From NCBI GenBank assembly GCA_023375785.1, contig SZWC01001599.1, forward strand, positions 169,047 to 233,046: a DNA stretch of 64,000 bases, written 5' to 3'. Below are positions 11,520 through 23,560 of this stretch, piece after piece (the first letter of the stretch is position 1; each line of letters begins with the position of its first letter). Both the position numbers and the translations under genes were made by a program. A model generated the notes under the pieces. The model worked only from the letters and a program-made list of their open reading frames with translations, was not told where the DNA came from and did no database searches. The stretch is from Penium margaritaceum (taxonomy: Eukaryota > Streptophyta > Zygnematophyceae > Desmidiales > Peniaceae).

Positions 11520-11954
11520 ATAACAGACAGAGGGATGCTTCTAATTTAGTCATATAGGAGCACCTCCACCCTACCTACGTTGCAACTGTGAAAATGCCAA
11601 GTACCCCCTGTTCTGTCACTCGTGACCCCCATGTATCCCAACCACGAAATAAGCCCCATCCACCCCCTACCGACAAACCACAAGCCCACTCACTTCTACC
11701 TCCAAAGAATAAACCCCATCCGTCCCAGTGAAACAACAATAAACCCCATCCGGCTTCCCCACCATGCTCAAAGAGCGACGCATGTCACTGCTTAACCATG
11801 GAAAATTCAGGCATGCAGTGCTCAATTGCTGCTCTCCATTGCTACTGTCACAATTGAGGGCCACAATCGCATCAAGGGGTGTGGGGGGATTTGCACTACA
11901 AGTTTGCCGGCCGACCTCCGTTGATTAGCACTTTGTCAACCGCGGCCATCCTCC
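11520..11954. other. Unassigned island left of gypsy B
   Basis: 435 bp with no LTR, gag or pol similarity that I can see. It contains imperfect repeats of an AAACCCCATCCG-like motif (about 11650-11760). A 65-codon minus-strand frame overlaps these repeats and matches nothing I know. It may be host or older repeat DNA into which gypsy B inserted. Confidence 0.5.
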
Positions 11955-12503
11955 TGTTACATCTCTGACGTACATGAGTCCCTAAACTCTGTAAGTGGGT
12001 ATTCTTGTCTTTATACTCATGGCACATCATGCAACGACTTCAGGGCTCTTATGTTGTTTGGCTGAGGAAATTTTGGCCAACTTCCATGACCTTTGGTGTT
12101 CCGTTCCAGAAGTTCCTGACAACTTTGCCCACCTTCCAGAAAGGTCAACAGAAGTGTCGCAAACTATACCAGTGTTTTGATATTGTTCGGACAACTTCTT
12201 GATGGCTGGCAAATTTTACAAAGAAGCACCTTGATATTATTGAATCTCCCTGATGTTTTAGCGGAGCTTCTTGAAGAAGCCACTCACTACACACCCTTGC
12301 ACGCATCGCTCAGCTCAAGCACTGAGGAGCTGACTTATGCCTCATTCTCATTGTCGACATTGTACATATGTGCTCAACTCACTTGAAACTTATCGTTGAA
12401 GAGTACATACTCCTTGAAACAAGTTGTCCATCTTCCCCAAATCCTCACATTGTCGTCTCGTACCTCATCCCCATGAACCACCTAGGTTCTGCTTAGCATA
12501 ACA
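11955..12503 (+). repeat. Gypsy B 5' LTR
   Basis: 549 bp, starting TGTTACATCTCTGACGTAC and ending GCATAACA. It is followed by CTTGTAGCAGCGC, which stands where gypsy E has the TGGTATCAGAGC primer site. Confidence 0.82.
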
Positions 12504-12679
12504 CTTGTAGCAGCGCTAGAGGGGCAACAAGCACATTAACTACCTAGCGACAGCCTTGCACGAGTCTTTAGCGCATCTCCATCATTCAGGAGTTCCTAGA
12601 ATTTTCCAAGGCAACAGTGAACAGGGCAAGCACACCCAAATATGAGTGGCAATAGCTGGCAAAGGCTCAGGTGATGGAG

Positions 12680-13870
12680 GATCGGTAGCGCATGAACAAC
12701 AAAGCTCTATGGAAAAAACCAGAGAATGGTGATGGACGATCGGCAGCGGCAACCTTTGCGACAGATAACGGAGCACCACCGAACCCAACAGCCAACTCAA
12801 TGACGGACTTCTTGGGCTCAATAAACCCTTTGCCTTTGTCACAACCCATTGGAATGACACCTGGCACGATGGTAGGCACTGGCCGACGAGCGCAAATCAA
12901 CGAAGACTTGTACCGTAAGTTGTTGGGAATCGAGAGCCTCAACACCCATCTGCTCCAACAACTCAAAGGAAATGGAAGAGTTTAAAAAATCTTGTGCGCG
13001 TGAATCTGTGGCCACAGAGAGAAATCAACAACCCTTGAGGTAATCCCAGATATGACTGGCACTCCCTGAGGTGTTCGATCCCGTTGATTCCAAGGAACCA
13101 AGGGTCAAGATGTGGCTGACGATTTTGGAGGTGTACTTCACTGCTATTGAGGTTAACAACAACTAAAGCAAAAATGTCCTTGCGGCCCTTCTTTTGCATG
13201 GTACGGCTTTGAGTTAGTGGTCCAATCTAAAGACCATCCAACTGCAGTAGGAGACCGACAGAGTTGGATCAACGGCTCACGCGACTCTTCTCACATCATG
13301 GACGGCACGCATACTACCTCTCAGGATGATAAATTTGACTTGGCACGACTCTCTCACACCACCAGAAACATGGAGCAACTTGGGGCACACTACACTTGCT
13401 CAATTTTGGGAAGCAAAACAAGAAGTACATTGCATAGTATAGAATCTGTATCTATGAAACGTCTGTGTCAGCAGTACAACATGGTGCAGTACACTATGAA
13501 ATCCTGTGAAATCATCACCGGTAGTGACCTCGCCCCCAATGGACTGAGCTTCTATTACAATGACGGCCTCAAGCAAAGTATTCAGTGAAGAAAAGGCCGT
13601 TTTTGGCCTCCAAGACAACCTTTCGTGAATGACCACAACAGCCGACCTCATCGACAGTGCCGACTACAACACTCGGATGTAGGAATCTAATGGTTGGCAA
13701 TCCCAAAGCCATAATTCATACTGTTGCAAAGGAAAGTCACAATCGGCGGAAACCTCATCTCCAACGGAGATTGCCATCATCGATGAACAAAATCAATGGC
13801 TCTGGTTGACTTACAAGAAGACGGGCCACATCTTGTGCGACTGCCAAAGTGGAAGCATCAAGCCAAAAAG
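12680..13870 (+). pseudogene. Gypsy B gag and zinc-knuckle region
   Basis: The N-terminal part (12692-12985) reads FLGSINPLPLSQPIG and GRRAQINEDLYRKLLGIE. The same NEDLY/INEEL block occurs in gypsy C, D and E. The capsid region and the knuckle remnant TYKKTGHILCDCQ (about 13803-13850) follow. Fossil. Confidence 0.75.
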
Positions 13871-14094
13871 AGGGGGAAGTCACAGATTAGGAATGAGGAG
13901 TCAGGAAACGGCAAACAACATGAGTAGACAGCAAAACTTCTGTCCAGTCGAAAAAACTGTGCCAACCGATTTCCCGTCTCACCGGCTCACATCGTTGCAA
14001 ACCAAGGCTCCTGAGATTGCAAAGTTTGACAAGAGGTATGAGGACGGCCAACCTGTGATATTGATTCGAGGGCAAGTGAGAGGTTGTAAAATTT

Positions 14095-15926
14095 GAATAA
14101 CAATACTGGCACTAATGGATGGAGGAGCTTCTCTCAACTTTGTCAGTGACGACATGGTTTGGAAGTTGGGTTTGCACACCAAACTAGGGGTGTTTGAAGA
14201 AAAGACAATTGAAGGAAGACAGCAGATCCGCCAATTTTTCAAACCACTCTGACTACATGAAGGATATCTGCACGCGATAACGGTTAGTAGAACTTGCCCA
14301 ATGAGTGACCACAAAATCATCCTCGGATGAGAGTTCCTATACCGGCATAATCCGCAGGTCAACTGGAGCAGTGGACCAGTTTACGTCAGCTTTAATGGAA
14401 GAAAGTGACACCTCGATCTAGTCAAAAGACCCACGACATAACGGCGGTTATGGGAAACATCAGAGGTGGAAGTAGTAGAAAAAAGAGTTGTGACAGCCGC
14501 AAACCGCCAACTGATATCTCTGGATGTGGCCAAGCGCTACCTGAAACACAAATTCAAACGTAGTTAGTCCATGAAAAAGCAAGGGAAGCAGAATAAATCA
14601 CATCTTTCAAGGCAACACCAACGGCCTTGACATCAGAGAGGTTCACAGATGTACCAAAGGAGTTTGCAGAGCTCATTAAGGAGGTTGAAGGGGTTTTCCC
14701 CAATGAACTACCTCAAGAGCTACCCGCACAGAAAGAATCAGCCGTCAGATATACCTGAAGCTAGGTAGCAGAACGACATTGAAGCAGACCTATCGTATGA
14801 GCGATTGCAAGCTGACCAATGTCAAGAAGTAGCTGGACAAGTTTGTTGGTCAGGGGTTCATCACACACTTCGCGTCACCCTACACGACACGTGCATTTTT
14901 TGTTAAAAAGAAAGCTGGAGAGATGTGGAGATGTGTGGACTAGCAAGCATTGAACAATGTTTTCATCACAAACCGCTACCCCCTCCCCGAGCATGTGAAG
15001 TTTTTGACCATCTCTGCAGGGTACAAATCTTCAACAAAGTCAACTTGTGTAGTGGCTATCATCAGATTTGTGTATCTGATTAGGACTTCCAAAACATAGC
15101 ATTCTGGACTAGATATGGACACTTGGAGTTCAAGGGCATGCCGTTCGGACTCAAAAACGTCCCCAGGACATTCATGGCGGCAATGAACAACATATCTTGT
15201 CCGTACCTTGATGGCTTATCATATCATGTCGTTGTGTATCTTGACAACATCCTGGTGTACAACAGCACCCCAGATGAGCATAATGGACATCTGCAAAATG
15301 ATCTTGAGATTTTCCATAGAGGGAAATGTTTCAGAAAACTCTCAAAATGCGACTTTGGTCCCCGTTCCATCACGTTTTTGGGCCACATCATCGGCGGCGG
15401 AGGAATCACAACAGACCTGAAAAAGGTGGGGGCGGTTGCTAATTGGAAGACGGCTAGAAATTCTTGGGGCGTCCAAGTGTTTTTAGGCTTCTGCAACTAC
15501 TACCATTGATTCGTAAATGACTATGCATGAGTGTCAGTGCCTCTCTCTGATCTCACCCGGAAAACCATCGAGTGGAATGGGAGGGACAGCAAACAAGAAG
15601 TGTTCTACTCTTTGAGAAACGCTCTAACCTCAGCGCTGGCCTTGCAATTCGCAGATCCAATGGTGGACAATCTTAGGGTCACCAACGCATCCGATCGAGC
15701 CATCCGAGCTTTTCTCCTCCAAACCATTAGCGGTGAAAAACAATAGTTTGTGTAAATGTTGTAAAAACTTCACGGAACGGAACTCAAAGGCATGGTGCAC
15801 AAGGAAGAAACACTCCCAGTCACACACACATTCAAGATATGGAGGTACTACTTGGAATGTGGAAAAAGCATTGTTTGCATCAACCATCATGCCCTGAAAC
15901 ATCTCTCTAATGACTCACCCAAGTAT
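14095..15926 (+). pseudogene. Gypsy B protease, reverse transcriptase and RNase H (first part)
   Basis: The protease remnant is at about 14100-14400 (LMDGGASLNFVSDDMVWKL). RT runs from about 14690 to 15420, with EFKGMPFGLKNVPRTFMAAM and VVVYLDNILVYNSTPDEHN; the YxDD-type block is near 15233. GHIIGGGGITTDLKKVGAV and the RNase H start (PLSDLTRKTIEWNGRD, then RVTNASDRAIRAFLLQ) follow. Interrupted at 15927 by copia-2. Confidence 0.82.
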
Positions 15927-16865
15927 TGTTGAAAATTGCCCCTCTGCATGCCCAAGTGCGGCAACGGGAGGCACCGCCAAACTGCCAGAGAGAGGAAATT
16001 CCTCTTCGTTGGATCTGGCGACACAAAGATTGCTTGAATCCTAAAATGCAGGATTATCCCTTAAAATTGACAAGTCGCTGAATCCGGTGGAAGTTGCTTC
16101 ACCGGAATCGGACAAGTAACGAGGGAGATATGGGCTTCCAAAGTTGGGGTGTGCGCGTTGGCTCTGGGAGCTGGCCGCATTTTGACTGTTGGTGAATAAT
16201 TGACAGGAACGAATAACAAAGTGCTATCTGGGGATTTTGCTCCAGAAGGACTGCCAAGGCGTCCGGTGGATGATCCGCCAGATTTAGTAGTGCAGTTTTG
16301 TTACTGAGGGACTTCGCCAAAATCCTGGCTCGGAGTCCGAAACTCGGTAGTACAGTTTGTTGCTTGGGGACTTCAAAATTCAAAACTCCGACAAGAGGTC
16401 GGCAAACAAGTTTCGACCCATATCAATTCCCATCACCAAACTGGATGATTAACTCATCGAAACAGACTCCAAAGGCGCGAGGGGCACTGCCACTATGTGT
16501 AGGGACATATGCGCCTCCGGAATGGCGTTTTGATGGGTCCTTGATGTGTGAAGGCGCCTCGGCGCATGACGTGTAGAGCGCCACCAACTGAGCAGCTGGT
16601 TTGGTGTGCTACGCGCGGTTTGGTGCATTGGAGAGCTCATGATTAGCCCTACAAATTTTCAAATCATGTCCATGTTAAAAAAACTAATGCAAAATCACGT
16701 TCTTCCCTTCGCAAAAGTGAGTGTCTCACATTTTCATTCAACTACCTGAAACATAGCGTGAGGCGACGAGAAAGCTCACGCTTAGATTCAGAACACCCGC
16801 ACAAAACATAGCCATGAGCACTGAAGACCCGTCGGGCCACGCTAGAACCGCACCCCCGTTTCTCA
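15927..16865 (+). repeat. Copia-2 5' LTR
   Basis: 939 bp, starting TGTTGAAAATTGCCCCTC and ending TTTCTCA just before the PBS. It matches 21300-22275 and, at lower identity, the reverse complements of 30885-31860 and 36433-37406. Confidence 0.88.
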
Positions 16866-16869
16866 TAAA

Positions 16870-16884
16870 GGGTTATGGGCCCAC
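16870..16884 (+). other. Copia-2 primer-binding site, half-tRNA type
   Basis: GGGTTATGGGCCCAC begins 4 bases after the LTR. Its complement GTGGGCCCATAACCC is the anticodon stem-loop of initiator-Met tRNA (anticodon CAT), not its 3' end. The same 15-mer sits at the same place in copia-3 and copia-4. Drosophila copia is known to prime from a 5' half of this tRNA. Confidence 0.85.
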
Positions 16885-16929
16885 AGCCCTGACCAGTTTA
16901 CAAATCATTCACCGCTTTCATGGTGGACG

Positions 16930-18055
16930 GAATTGTCGTCAGGGAGGACATCGCCGTCTACCTCTGAGGTCTCGGAGTTGAAGACTACGCAAATTGCGCA
17001 GAAGGAGACGCAACACATTCAGAAGTATGCAGGAGGCCCTGGCTACAGGCTATGGAGGTGGCACTTTGAGCTGCACCTCGCGCATGAAAGGCTACTAGAG
17101 GTCAGGAAGGGAACAAAAATCCTCCACAAAGCAATGGGGACAGATGCGCAGAAGGAGGTCTTTGCAAAGAAGAATACGGAGGCGCTCATACTGCTGGTGT
17201 CCAGGACGGCAGAGTCACAGTGGAGCTACTTCCAGGGCTGCAAACTGGCTGCCGAAGCTTGGCAAAAGCTTTGTACCATCCATCATTCCAAGTCGCTGGC
17301 AAACAAAATCTTTGCAATGAAGCGATTCATGACGTTTAGAATAGAGGAGGGAGATGATGTCATCACCGCCATGCAGCACGTCGAGTCGCTTGCCTTATAG
17401 TGCAATGATGTGGGGTGGAAGATCGATACGTAGCTGCAGGTGATGGCCCTCCTCATGGCCCTTTTTGAGAGTTGGAGCCCTCTCATCACAGTCTTGGGAG
17501 GACGGGCAGAGGACAAGCTCACCTATAGCGTGGTCGCAAAGTATATTTGCAACGAGGCGCAGCGACGGAGCTGAAGGGATTCCTTGTCATCCTCATCGGC
17601 CCTCGTCACCAACACACGTGGTGGCGAAAGCGGGGCCAGGGGAGGTGGCGAGCATAGCGGTGGCAAGAAGGGCGCCAAGAAGGGTGCGCGGTAAGATTTT
17701 GGCAAGGAGGGCCACTGGGCCCCTGAGTGCACCGAGGAGGCGAAGGCCGGTGGCAAGGAAGCCAAAGGCAAGAAGGCGCTCCTCAATGGCACTCAAAACC
17801 ATTACCTCAAGGAGGCCAACCGGTGATGCCTTGACTCTAGAGCGGAGGAGCATACCTAGGTGGAGAAGGTCGGGTTCATCAACTACACCAAGTCCAGCAA
17901 ATCCATGGTGGTCACGAACGACAAGGGCAAGCCGGCAGTTGGCCAAGAAGATGTGGACGTGGAGGTGGTGGTTAGTGGAAAGCGGGTGCAGCGCGTCATC
18001 AAGGACGTGCAACACATACCCGGCTTGGCTGACATTCTAAGTGTCAGGCCGGCTG
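16930..18055 (+). pseudogene. Copia-2 gag and protease region
   Basis: Gag shows KETQHIQKYAGGPGYRLWRW, LLVSRTAESQWSYFQGCKL and SLANKIFAMKRF (17005-17330), closely matching copia-3 Gag. A knuckle remnant lies near 17695-17740. The protease-like stretch VEKVGFINYTKSSKSMVV (17860 on) aligns with the copia-3 protease. Fossil. Confidence 0.8.
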
Positions 18056-19010
18056 ACTGAAAAGGGGTACGAGGTGCTCTTCAGGAGAAGAGGGGCAGTC
18101 GTGCGGAAGGACGGTGGTGGTGAGCCCCTGCTGGAGGCAAAGCGCAAGGGAGGGCTCTACATCGTGGAGACCAAGGTGATCCCCGCGGCGACAGACTTGG
18201 CAGACTTGCAGGAACGCACCGTCAACATGGCCAAAGGAAGGGGAGCTGATTTGGAGCTCTGGCACCGATGACTAGGGCATTCCTCACTTGCAGTCGTGAA
18301 GGAAATGGCAAAGCCCAAGCTGGCATGTAGGCTCTTCATTGACGGTGTGGAAGAGGCGACAGATGCAGCAAAGCGCAAAAAGTGTGAGCCTTGCATTTTG
18401 GACAAGGCGCGGTGCAAACCGTTCAACAAGAACATGAATCGCGCCTCGGACCTTTTGGAGTTCGTGCACAGTGACGTGTGCGGACCATTCAAGATGGCAT
18501 CAAAAAGCAGCACATGTTACTTCGTCACCTTCATTGATGACTACAGCAGAAAACTCTACGTGTACTTCGTGAAGTGGAAAGACAAAGTCATGGACCGGCT
18601 GAAGGAGCATGACGCTGCGATGAGAGGCAGACTGACCGGAACATTAGAGCGGTATGCAGCAACAACGGCGAAGAGTACATAGGCTCTAGCGGGTGGATGA
18701 AGCAGCAAGTTTTAAAATGGAAACAAACTATGCCGTATTTGCCTCAGTCAAATGGCGTGGTGCAGCGGGCAAACCAGACGCTATTGAACATGGTATGGAC
18801 CATGTTGGTGGATGTGGAACTGCCGCGAAGCTTCTGGGCGGAAGCTGTGCGTACGGCAAGCTACACCATCAACCTCAATCCTACAGCGGTGCTGAAGGGG
18901 AAGAGCGGCTAGAAGACGCCACAGGAGGTTTGGAGTGGGTGCAAGCCAAGTGTGGCACACTTGAAAGTGTTCAGATGCAAGGCGCACGCCATGGTGCACG
19001 CTGCATAGAG
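18055..19010 (+). pseudogene. Copia-2 pre-integrase and integrase
   Basis: Blocks seen: GRGADLELWHR (pre-integrase, about 18240-18270), KKCEPCILDKARCKPFN (zinc Cys pair, about 18378-18430), VHSDVCGPFKMASKSS and FVTFIDDYSRKLYVYFVKW (core, 18470-18580), PYLPQSNGVVQRANQTLLNM (about 18735). Matches copia-3 integrase. Confidence 0.82.
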
Positions 19011-19059
19011 GCGTGACAGGAAGCTGGAGCCGCGGGCAAATTCGTATCTCTTCCTTGGC

Positions 19060-21230
19060 TATAAGAGCGTGCATAAGGTGTACAGGGTATACGACATGCA
19101 CAAGAAGGAGGTGATCTGCAGCCAAGACGTTGAGTTTGATGAGCAGCAGAGCTACATTAGCAGCAACAATGCGGGCGTGGTGGAACCTCTGGAGACGGGG
19201 GAGTGGTTCCAGCTCCTTGACTACGAGAAGCAGCCGGTGGATGCCAAAGTTGAGAATGCGGTATCAGAGCGCGAAGGTGCACCAGCAGTGGCAGCCAACA
19301 CAGAGGACTCCGATGATGATCAAGGTGATGAGGAGATCTACCGGAAGGATCTGGCGGATGAGGCACCGAGGGTGCCAAGGCACGCACTCCCGGTAGAGTG
19401 TGCATCGGGCCTCGGTGGAAAATCCACCAGACTCGCCGGTCGTTCCCGCGATGTTTTGCCTGAGCGGGAGAGATCCTCGGGGAGCCGTCCGATCAATGAT
19501 TCACCAACGCGTGCTGAGTTAGAGGGATCGCAGCAGAACGACGATGCGTCACCAAAACTATCGCGCCGTAGCGGGAGGCAATGAAAAGCAGGGAAGCGCT
19601 TCGATGCAAGCACGTGTCGATGGAGAGGCATGACGCGGTACATGCTGGCTGCATCAACGGAGCCGACTACCGTGCAAGAGGCGCTTGCACGACCCAAAGG
19701 GGATCAATGGGACGCAGCCATCAAATCAGAGCTGGTGTCCATCACAGAAAATGATACGTGGGAGCTGGTAGACAGGCTCAAAGATGCCAAGGTCAGTGGC
19801 TCAAAGTGTGTCTTTAAGACCAAGTTCACAAAGGAAGGTGTGGTTGACAAATACAAGGTGAGGCTGGTGGCAAAGGGATATGCACAGCGTAATCGCGAGC
19901 ACTACAATGAAATGTTCGCTCCCGTCGCCAAGCTCACAAGCATCCGTGCAATCCTTGCGGTGGCGGCAACGAAGGACATGGCGCTCTACCAAATGGACGT
20001 AAAGACGGCCTTCCTCAACGGCATCACAGACAAAGAGATCTACATGGAGGTGCCAGAGGGGATGGAGGCACCGGAGGGCAAGGTGTTTAAGCTGTAGAAG
20101 TCCTTGTGCATGCTAAAACATTTGTCCAGATGCTGGTCCCAACAGATGGACAGCTTCACGGCACAACTCGGCTTCAAGCGCTGTGAGGCGGATCACAGCA
20201 TGTACGTGTGGTGCAACAAGTAACTCCATCAGATTGTTGCACTCTAAGTGGGCGACATGATTGTGTGCTCGATGGATCTGCCGAGTCTACAGCAGCTGAA
20301 GGAGCAGCTGAGCAGCAGATTCCAGATGTCGGACATGGGGGAGCTAGAGTACTACCTCTAGGTTAGCATCACGTTGAACCGGAGTGCGTGCACCCTTGAG
20401 CTGGGGCAGGCTAAATACATGGCCGAGGTGCTGAAGCGGTACATCATGGAGGACCGCAAACCACTTGGCAGTACGGTCTCCACGACTTCTGAAGTGAGTG
20501 CGGCAGTGGCGCCGCAAACAAAAGAAGAGCGGGAGGATATGGCAGGGGTGCCCTACCAATCGGTGCTGGGTAGTCTCATTTATGCCATGGTGGCGACTCG
20601 ACTAGACCTGGCCTACGCGGTGGGCCAAGTGAGTAGGTACGTGGCCGATCCAGGGCCACTACACTGGTAGGCGGTCAAGCGCATCCTCCGCTACCTGCAG
20701 GCGACGCGGCATGTGCACTTGAGGTTTGACGGCAAGGGGCGGGTGGCCCCTTTGCGTCTGGTCTGCTATACGAATGCAGACTACGCTCGCGATGTGGACA
20801 AGCGGAAGTCCACATCCGGCTACGTGTCCTTCCTCACAGGTGCAGCGGTCTCGTGGTGCAGTAGAAAGCAAGAATGCGTCGCCGCCTCCACAGTGGAAGC
20901 AGAGCACATCGCGCTGGCTCAGGCGGTCAAGGAGGCGGTATGGCTCCGCAGGTTGCTGGGGGAGCTGGGCGTGCCACAGCAGGAGCCTACTGTGGTGCAA
21001 GAGGACAACACCGGCTCAATCGCGCTGACCAACAACCCGACGCAACACAGGAGGATGAAGCACATCGATGTGCATTATCACTAAGCACGGGAAATGGTTG
21101 AAAAAGGGCAAGTGGTGCTGCAGCACCGCAGCACGGAGAACATGCTTGCGGATTGCTTGACCAAAGTGCAACCCGTGGGCCAGCACACATTGAGCGTGGC
21201 CGGACTTGGGATGACCAGCTATCATGGGCT
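19060..21230 (+). pseudogene. Copia-2 linker, reverse transcriptase and RNase H
   Basis: An acidic, Ser/Arg-rich linker (19130-19600) joins integrase to RT. RT starts at about 19630 with MLAASTEPTTVQEALARPKG and shows VSGSKCVFKTKFTKEGVVDKY, VRLVAKGYAQRNREHY and MDVKTAFLNGITDKEIYMEV. RNase H runs from about 20540 (GVPYQSVLGSLIYAMVATR, YADYARDVDKRKSTSGYVSF-like) to TNNPTQHRRMKHIDVHYH near 21080. Broken in several places. Confidence 0.85.
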
Positions 21231-21288
21231 GGAGTGCGCAACAGAAGATGAGTGAGAGCAAGCAGGAGCAGCGGAGCGTGGCAAGTGC

Positions 21289-22275
21289 AAGGGGGAGAAT
21301 GTTGAAGATTGCCCCTCTGCATGCCCAAGTGCGGGGACAGGAGGCACCGTTGAGCCGCCAGAGAGAGGAGATTCCTCGTCGTCGGATCTGGAAAGTCAAA
21401 GATTGCTTAGATCCTCAAATGGGGGATTGTACCTAAAAGTTCACAAGTTGCGAAATCCAGTGGAAGTTGTTTCACTGGAATCGGACTAGTAACGAGGGAG
21501 ATATAGGCTTCCAAAGCTGGGGTGTGCGCGATGGCTCTGGGAGCTGGCCGCGGTTTTAGTGCCGCTGAATTATTGACCGGAACGAGTAACAAAATGCCAT
21601 CTGGGTATTTTGCTCCAGAAGGACTGCCAAGGCGTCCGGTGGATGATCCATTGGATTTAGTAGTGCAGTTTTGTTACTGAGGGACTTCGCCAAAATCCTG
21701 GCTCGGAGTCCGAAACTCAGTAGTATAGTGTGTTACTCGGGGACTTGGTCAAAATTCCAACTGGAGGTCCGCCAACAGGTTTCGACCCACATCAATCCAC
21801 ATCACCAAATTGAATGATTAACTCATTGAAACAGACCCCAAAGGCGCGAGGGGCGCCGCTATTATATGTAGGGACATCTGCGCCTCCGGAATAGCGTTTT
21901 GATAGGTCCTTGGTGTATGAAGGCGCCTCGGCGGGCGACGTGTTGCAGACCACCGACTGAGCGGCTGGTTTGGGGTGCTGCGCTTAGGCTGACGTAGTGG
22001 GAGCTACGGTGATCCAAATTGCACATGGTTTGGTGCATTGGAGAGATCATGATTAGCCCTAGAAATGTTTAAAGCATGTCCATGTTGAAAAAACTAATGC
22101 AAAATCACGTTCTTCCCTTCGCAAAAGTGACTGTCTCACATTTGTCTTCAACTGCCAGAAACATAGCGTGAGGTGACGAGAAAGCTCACGCTTAGACTCA
22201 GAACACCCGCATAAAACATATCTGGGAGCACTGAAGACCCGTCGGGCCACGTTGGAACCACACCCCAGCTTCTGA
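21289..22275 (+). repeat. Copia-2 polypurine tract and 3' LTR
   Basis: AAGGGGGAGAA (21289-21299) is followed by the LTR starting TGTTGAAGATTGCCCCTC at 21300. The LTR ends near 22275 in sequence matching the 5' copy (GGAACCACACCCC, then TTCTGA). Length is about 976 bp; the exact last bases are uncertain because the end is eroded. Confidence 0.82.
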
Positions 22276-23560
22276 CGAATTTAAGCCATGGACAAACCTG
22301 AGGGATGGACTTCATCGAGTCAAACTTCAACTACGACATTGAGCGACCAACCAATTCAGCGGATACTCTCTGTCATCTAACCAGGTTTAATGGCTGAGAT
22401 CAGCATGCCGTTTGTTGAATGAAACCCATAGCTTGAGAGGTTGTTTTTGAATGGCTACAAGGAGTTTCGCGGGTCAAAAAAACCTTAGTTTTGGTTGGAC
22501 GATCCCCACTGGCAACGGCGATTCACTTATCACGTTGTCATCCCTCCAAACAAAGAGCTTGAAAGCATACTAGTGGAGGAATGCCACAACACCGGTCCAT
22601 GTGGACACTTCGGTGAGGATAAGACGCTCAAGAAACCCACAAAGTACTACAGGTGGGACAAGATGTAGACCAACGTGGCGGCCTCCTACAAATCATGCGA
22701 CACCTGTCAAAGACAATAACCTTGTTGTACGCAGCCACCTGGTCTACTTCAACCATTATCTGTTCCAACAAAACCATGGGCCAACAGCAGCATGGTCTTC
22801 GTGACTTCCCGGCACCCCCAAGGGATATGATGCACTCCTTGTTGTGGCGGACAGGTTTGAAAAAGTGTCACAATTCATTTTGACGACGCCCACCGTCACC
22901 ACAAAAGGAACGGCACTGTAACTTCTAAACCAGGTCATACGGCTGCATGATGTGCCACGTATCATCAGCAACAGGGACGGCCACTTCACCAGCCATTTTT
23001 GGCGCAAACTGATGACAAGTTCTGGCATTCGGATCTAGCTATCAACAGCGTTCCACCCTCAAACCGACGGCCAAAGCAAGCAGACCAATCAGACTCTCAA
23101 ACAACTCCTCCGCACTTTAGCAAGCCCCACTACACCGATGGGGTGGCTAGACTGCCGACTGCCAAATTTGCATACAAATCCACCATTCCCATCACAGTGG
23201 GTAAAATCCCTTTTGAGGTGGTATGCAGAAAACTTCGCGCTACACTTGCATAGTCTCAGAGTCAGAGTAACATGTTTGCGGTCGACATCCACTTGTAGGG
23301 AAATTGTAACCGTTTGGGAGAAAACATGGCAGACCCTCGTGAAGAATCAAGCAGCAATGAAGCAAGCAGCCGAACTACATTGTAGCGATGATGTGTTCAT
23401 CGCTAGCGATCACGTTCTCCTCAGCTCAACAAACATCAAACTCCAAGGACAGGATTTTGTGAAGCTTGAACCCCGCTGGTTGGGACCGTTCGAGATTGAG
23501 AAAATGCAACCCCCAATTGTTGCTTGACTTTGTCTACCTGACAATATGGCGATACACCTT
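22276..23560 (+). pseudogene. Gypsy B RNase H end and integrase
   Basis: Gypsy reading resumes after copia-2 with the MDFIESNFNYDIE-type block (22300-22345). The integrase zinc region is at about 22560-22730 (VEECHNTGPCGHFGEDKTLKK). The core runs from about 22790 to 23130, and the C-terminal part (about 23350-23560) includes HCSDDVFIASDHVLLSSTNI and FEIEKMQPPIVA. Fossil. Confidence 0.78.

Larger units (their letters stand above)
15927..22275 (+). mobile_element. Copia-2: Ty1/copia retrotransposon nested in gypsy B
   Basis: LTR-to-LTR copia of the same family as copia-3: 5' LTR 15927-16865, half-tRNA type PBS 16870-16884, gag 16930-17830, protease 17826-18050, integrase 18230-19010, linker, RT 19630-20400, RNase H 20520-21230, PPT 21289-21299, 3' LTR 21300-22275. 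No intact target duplication is visible. It has around twenty breaks, and its LTRs differ by roughly 12% by eye. Confidence 0.88.

Noticed and set aside
16870-16884. Possible initiator-Met tRNA gene (anticodon arm seen here and at 30868, 36416 and 55112)
   Set aside because: Only the 15-base anticodon arm is present. The acceptor, D and T arms are missing, and the site always abuts an LTR, so it is a primer-binding site.
15922-22280. Target duplication of copia-2
   Set aside because: AGTAT before the element and the bases after 22275 agree at too few positions; the ends are too eroded to decide.
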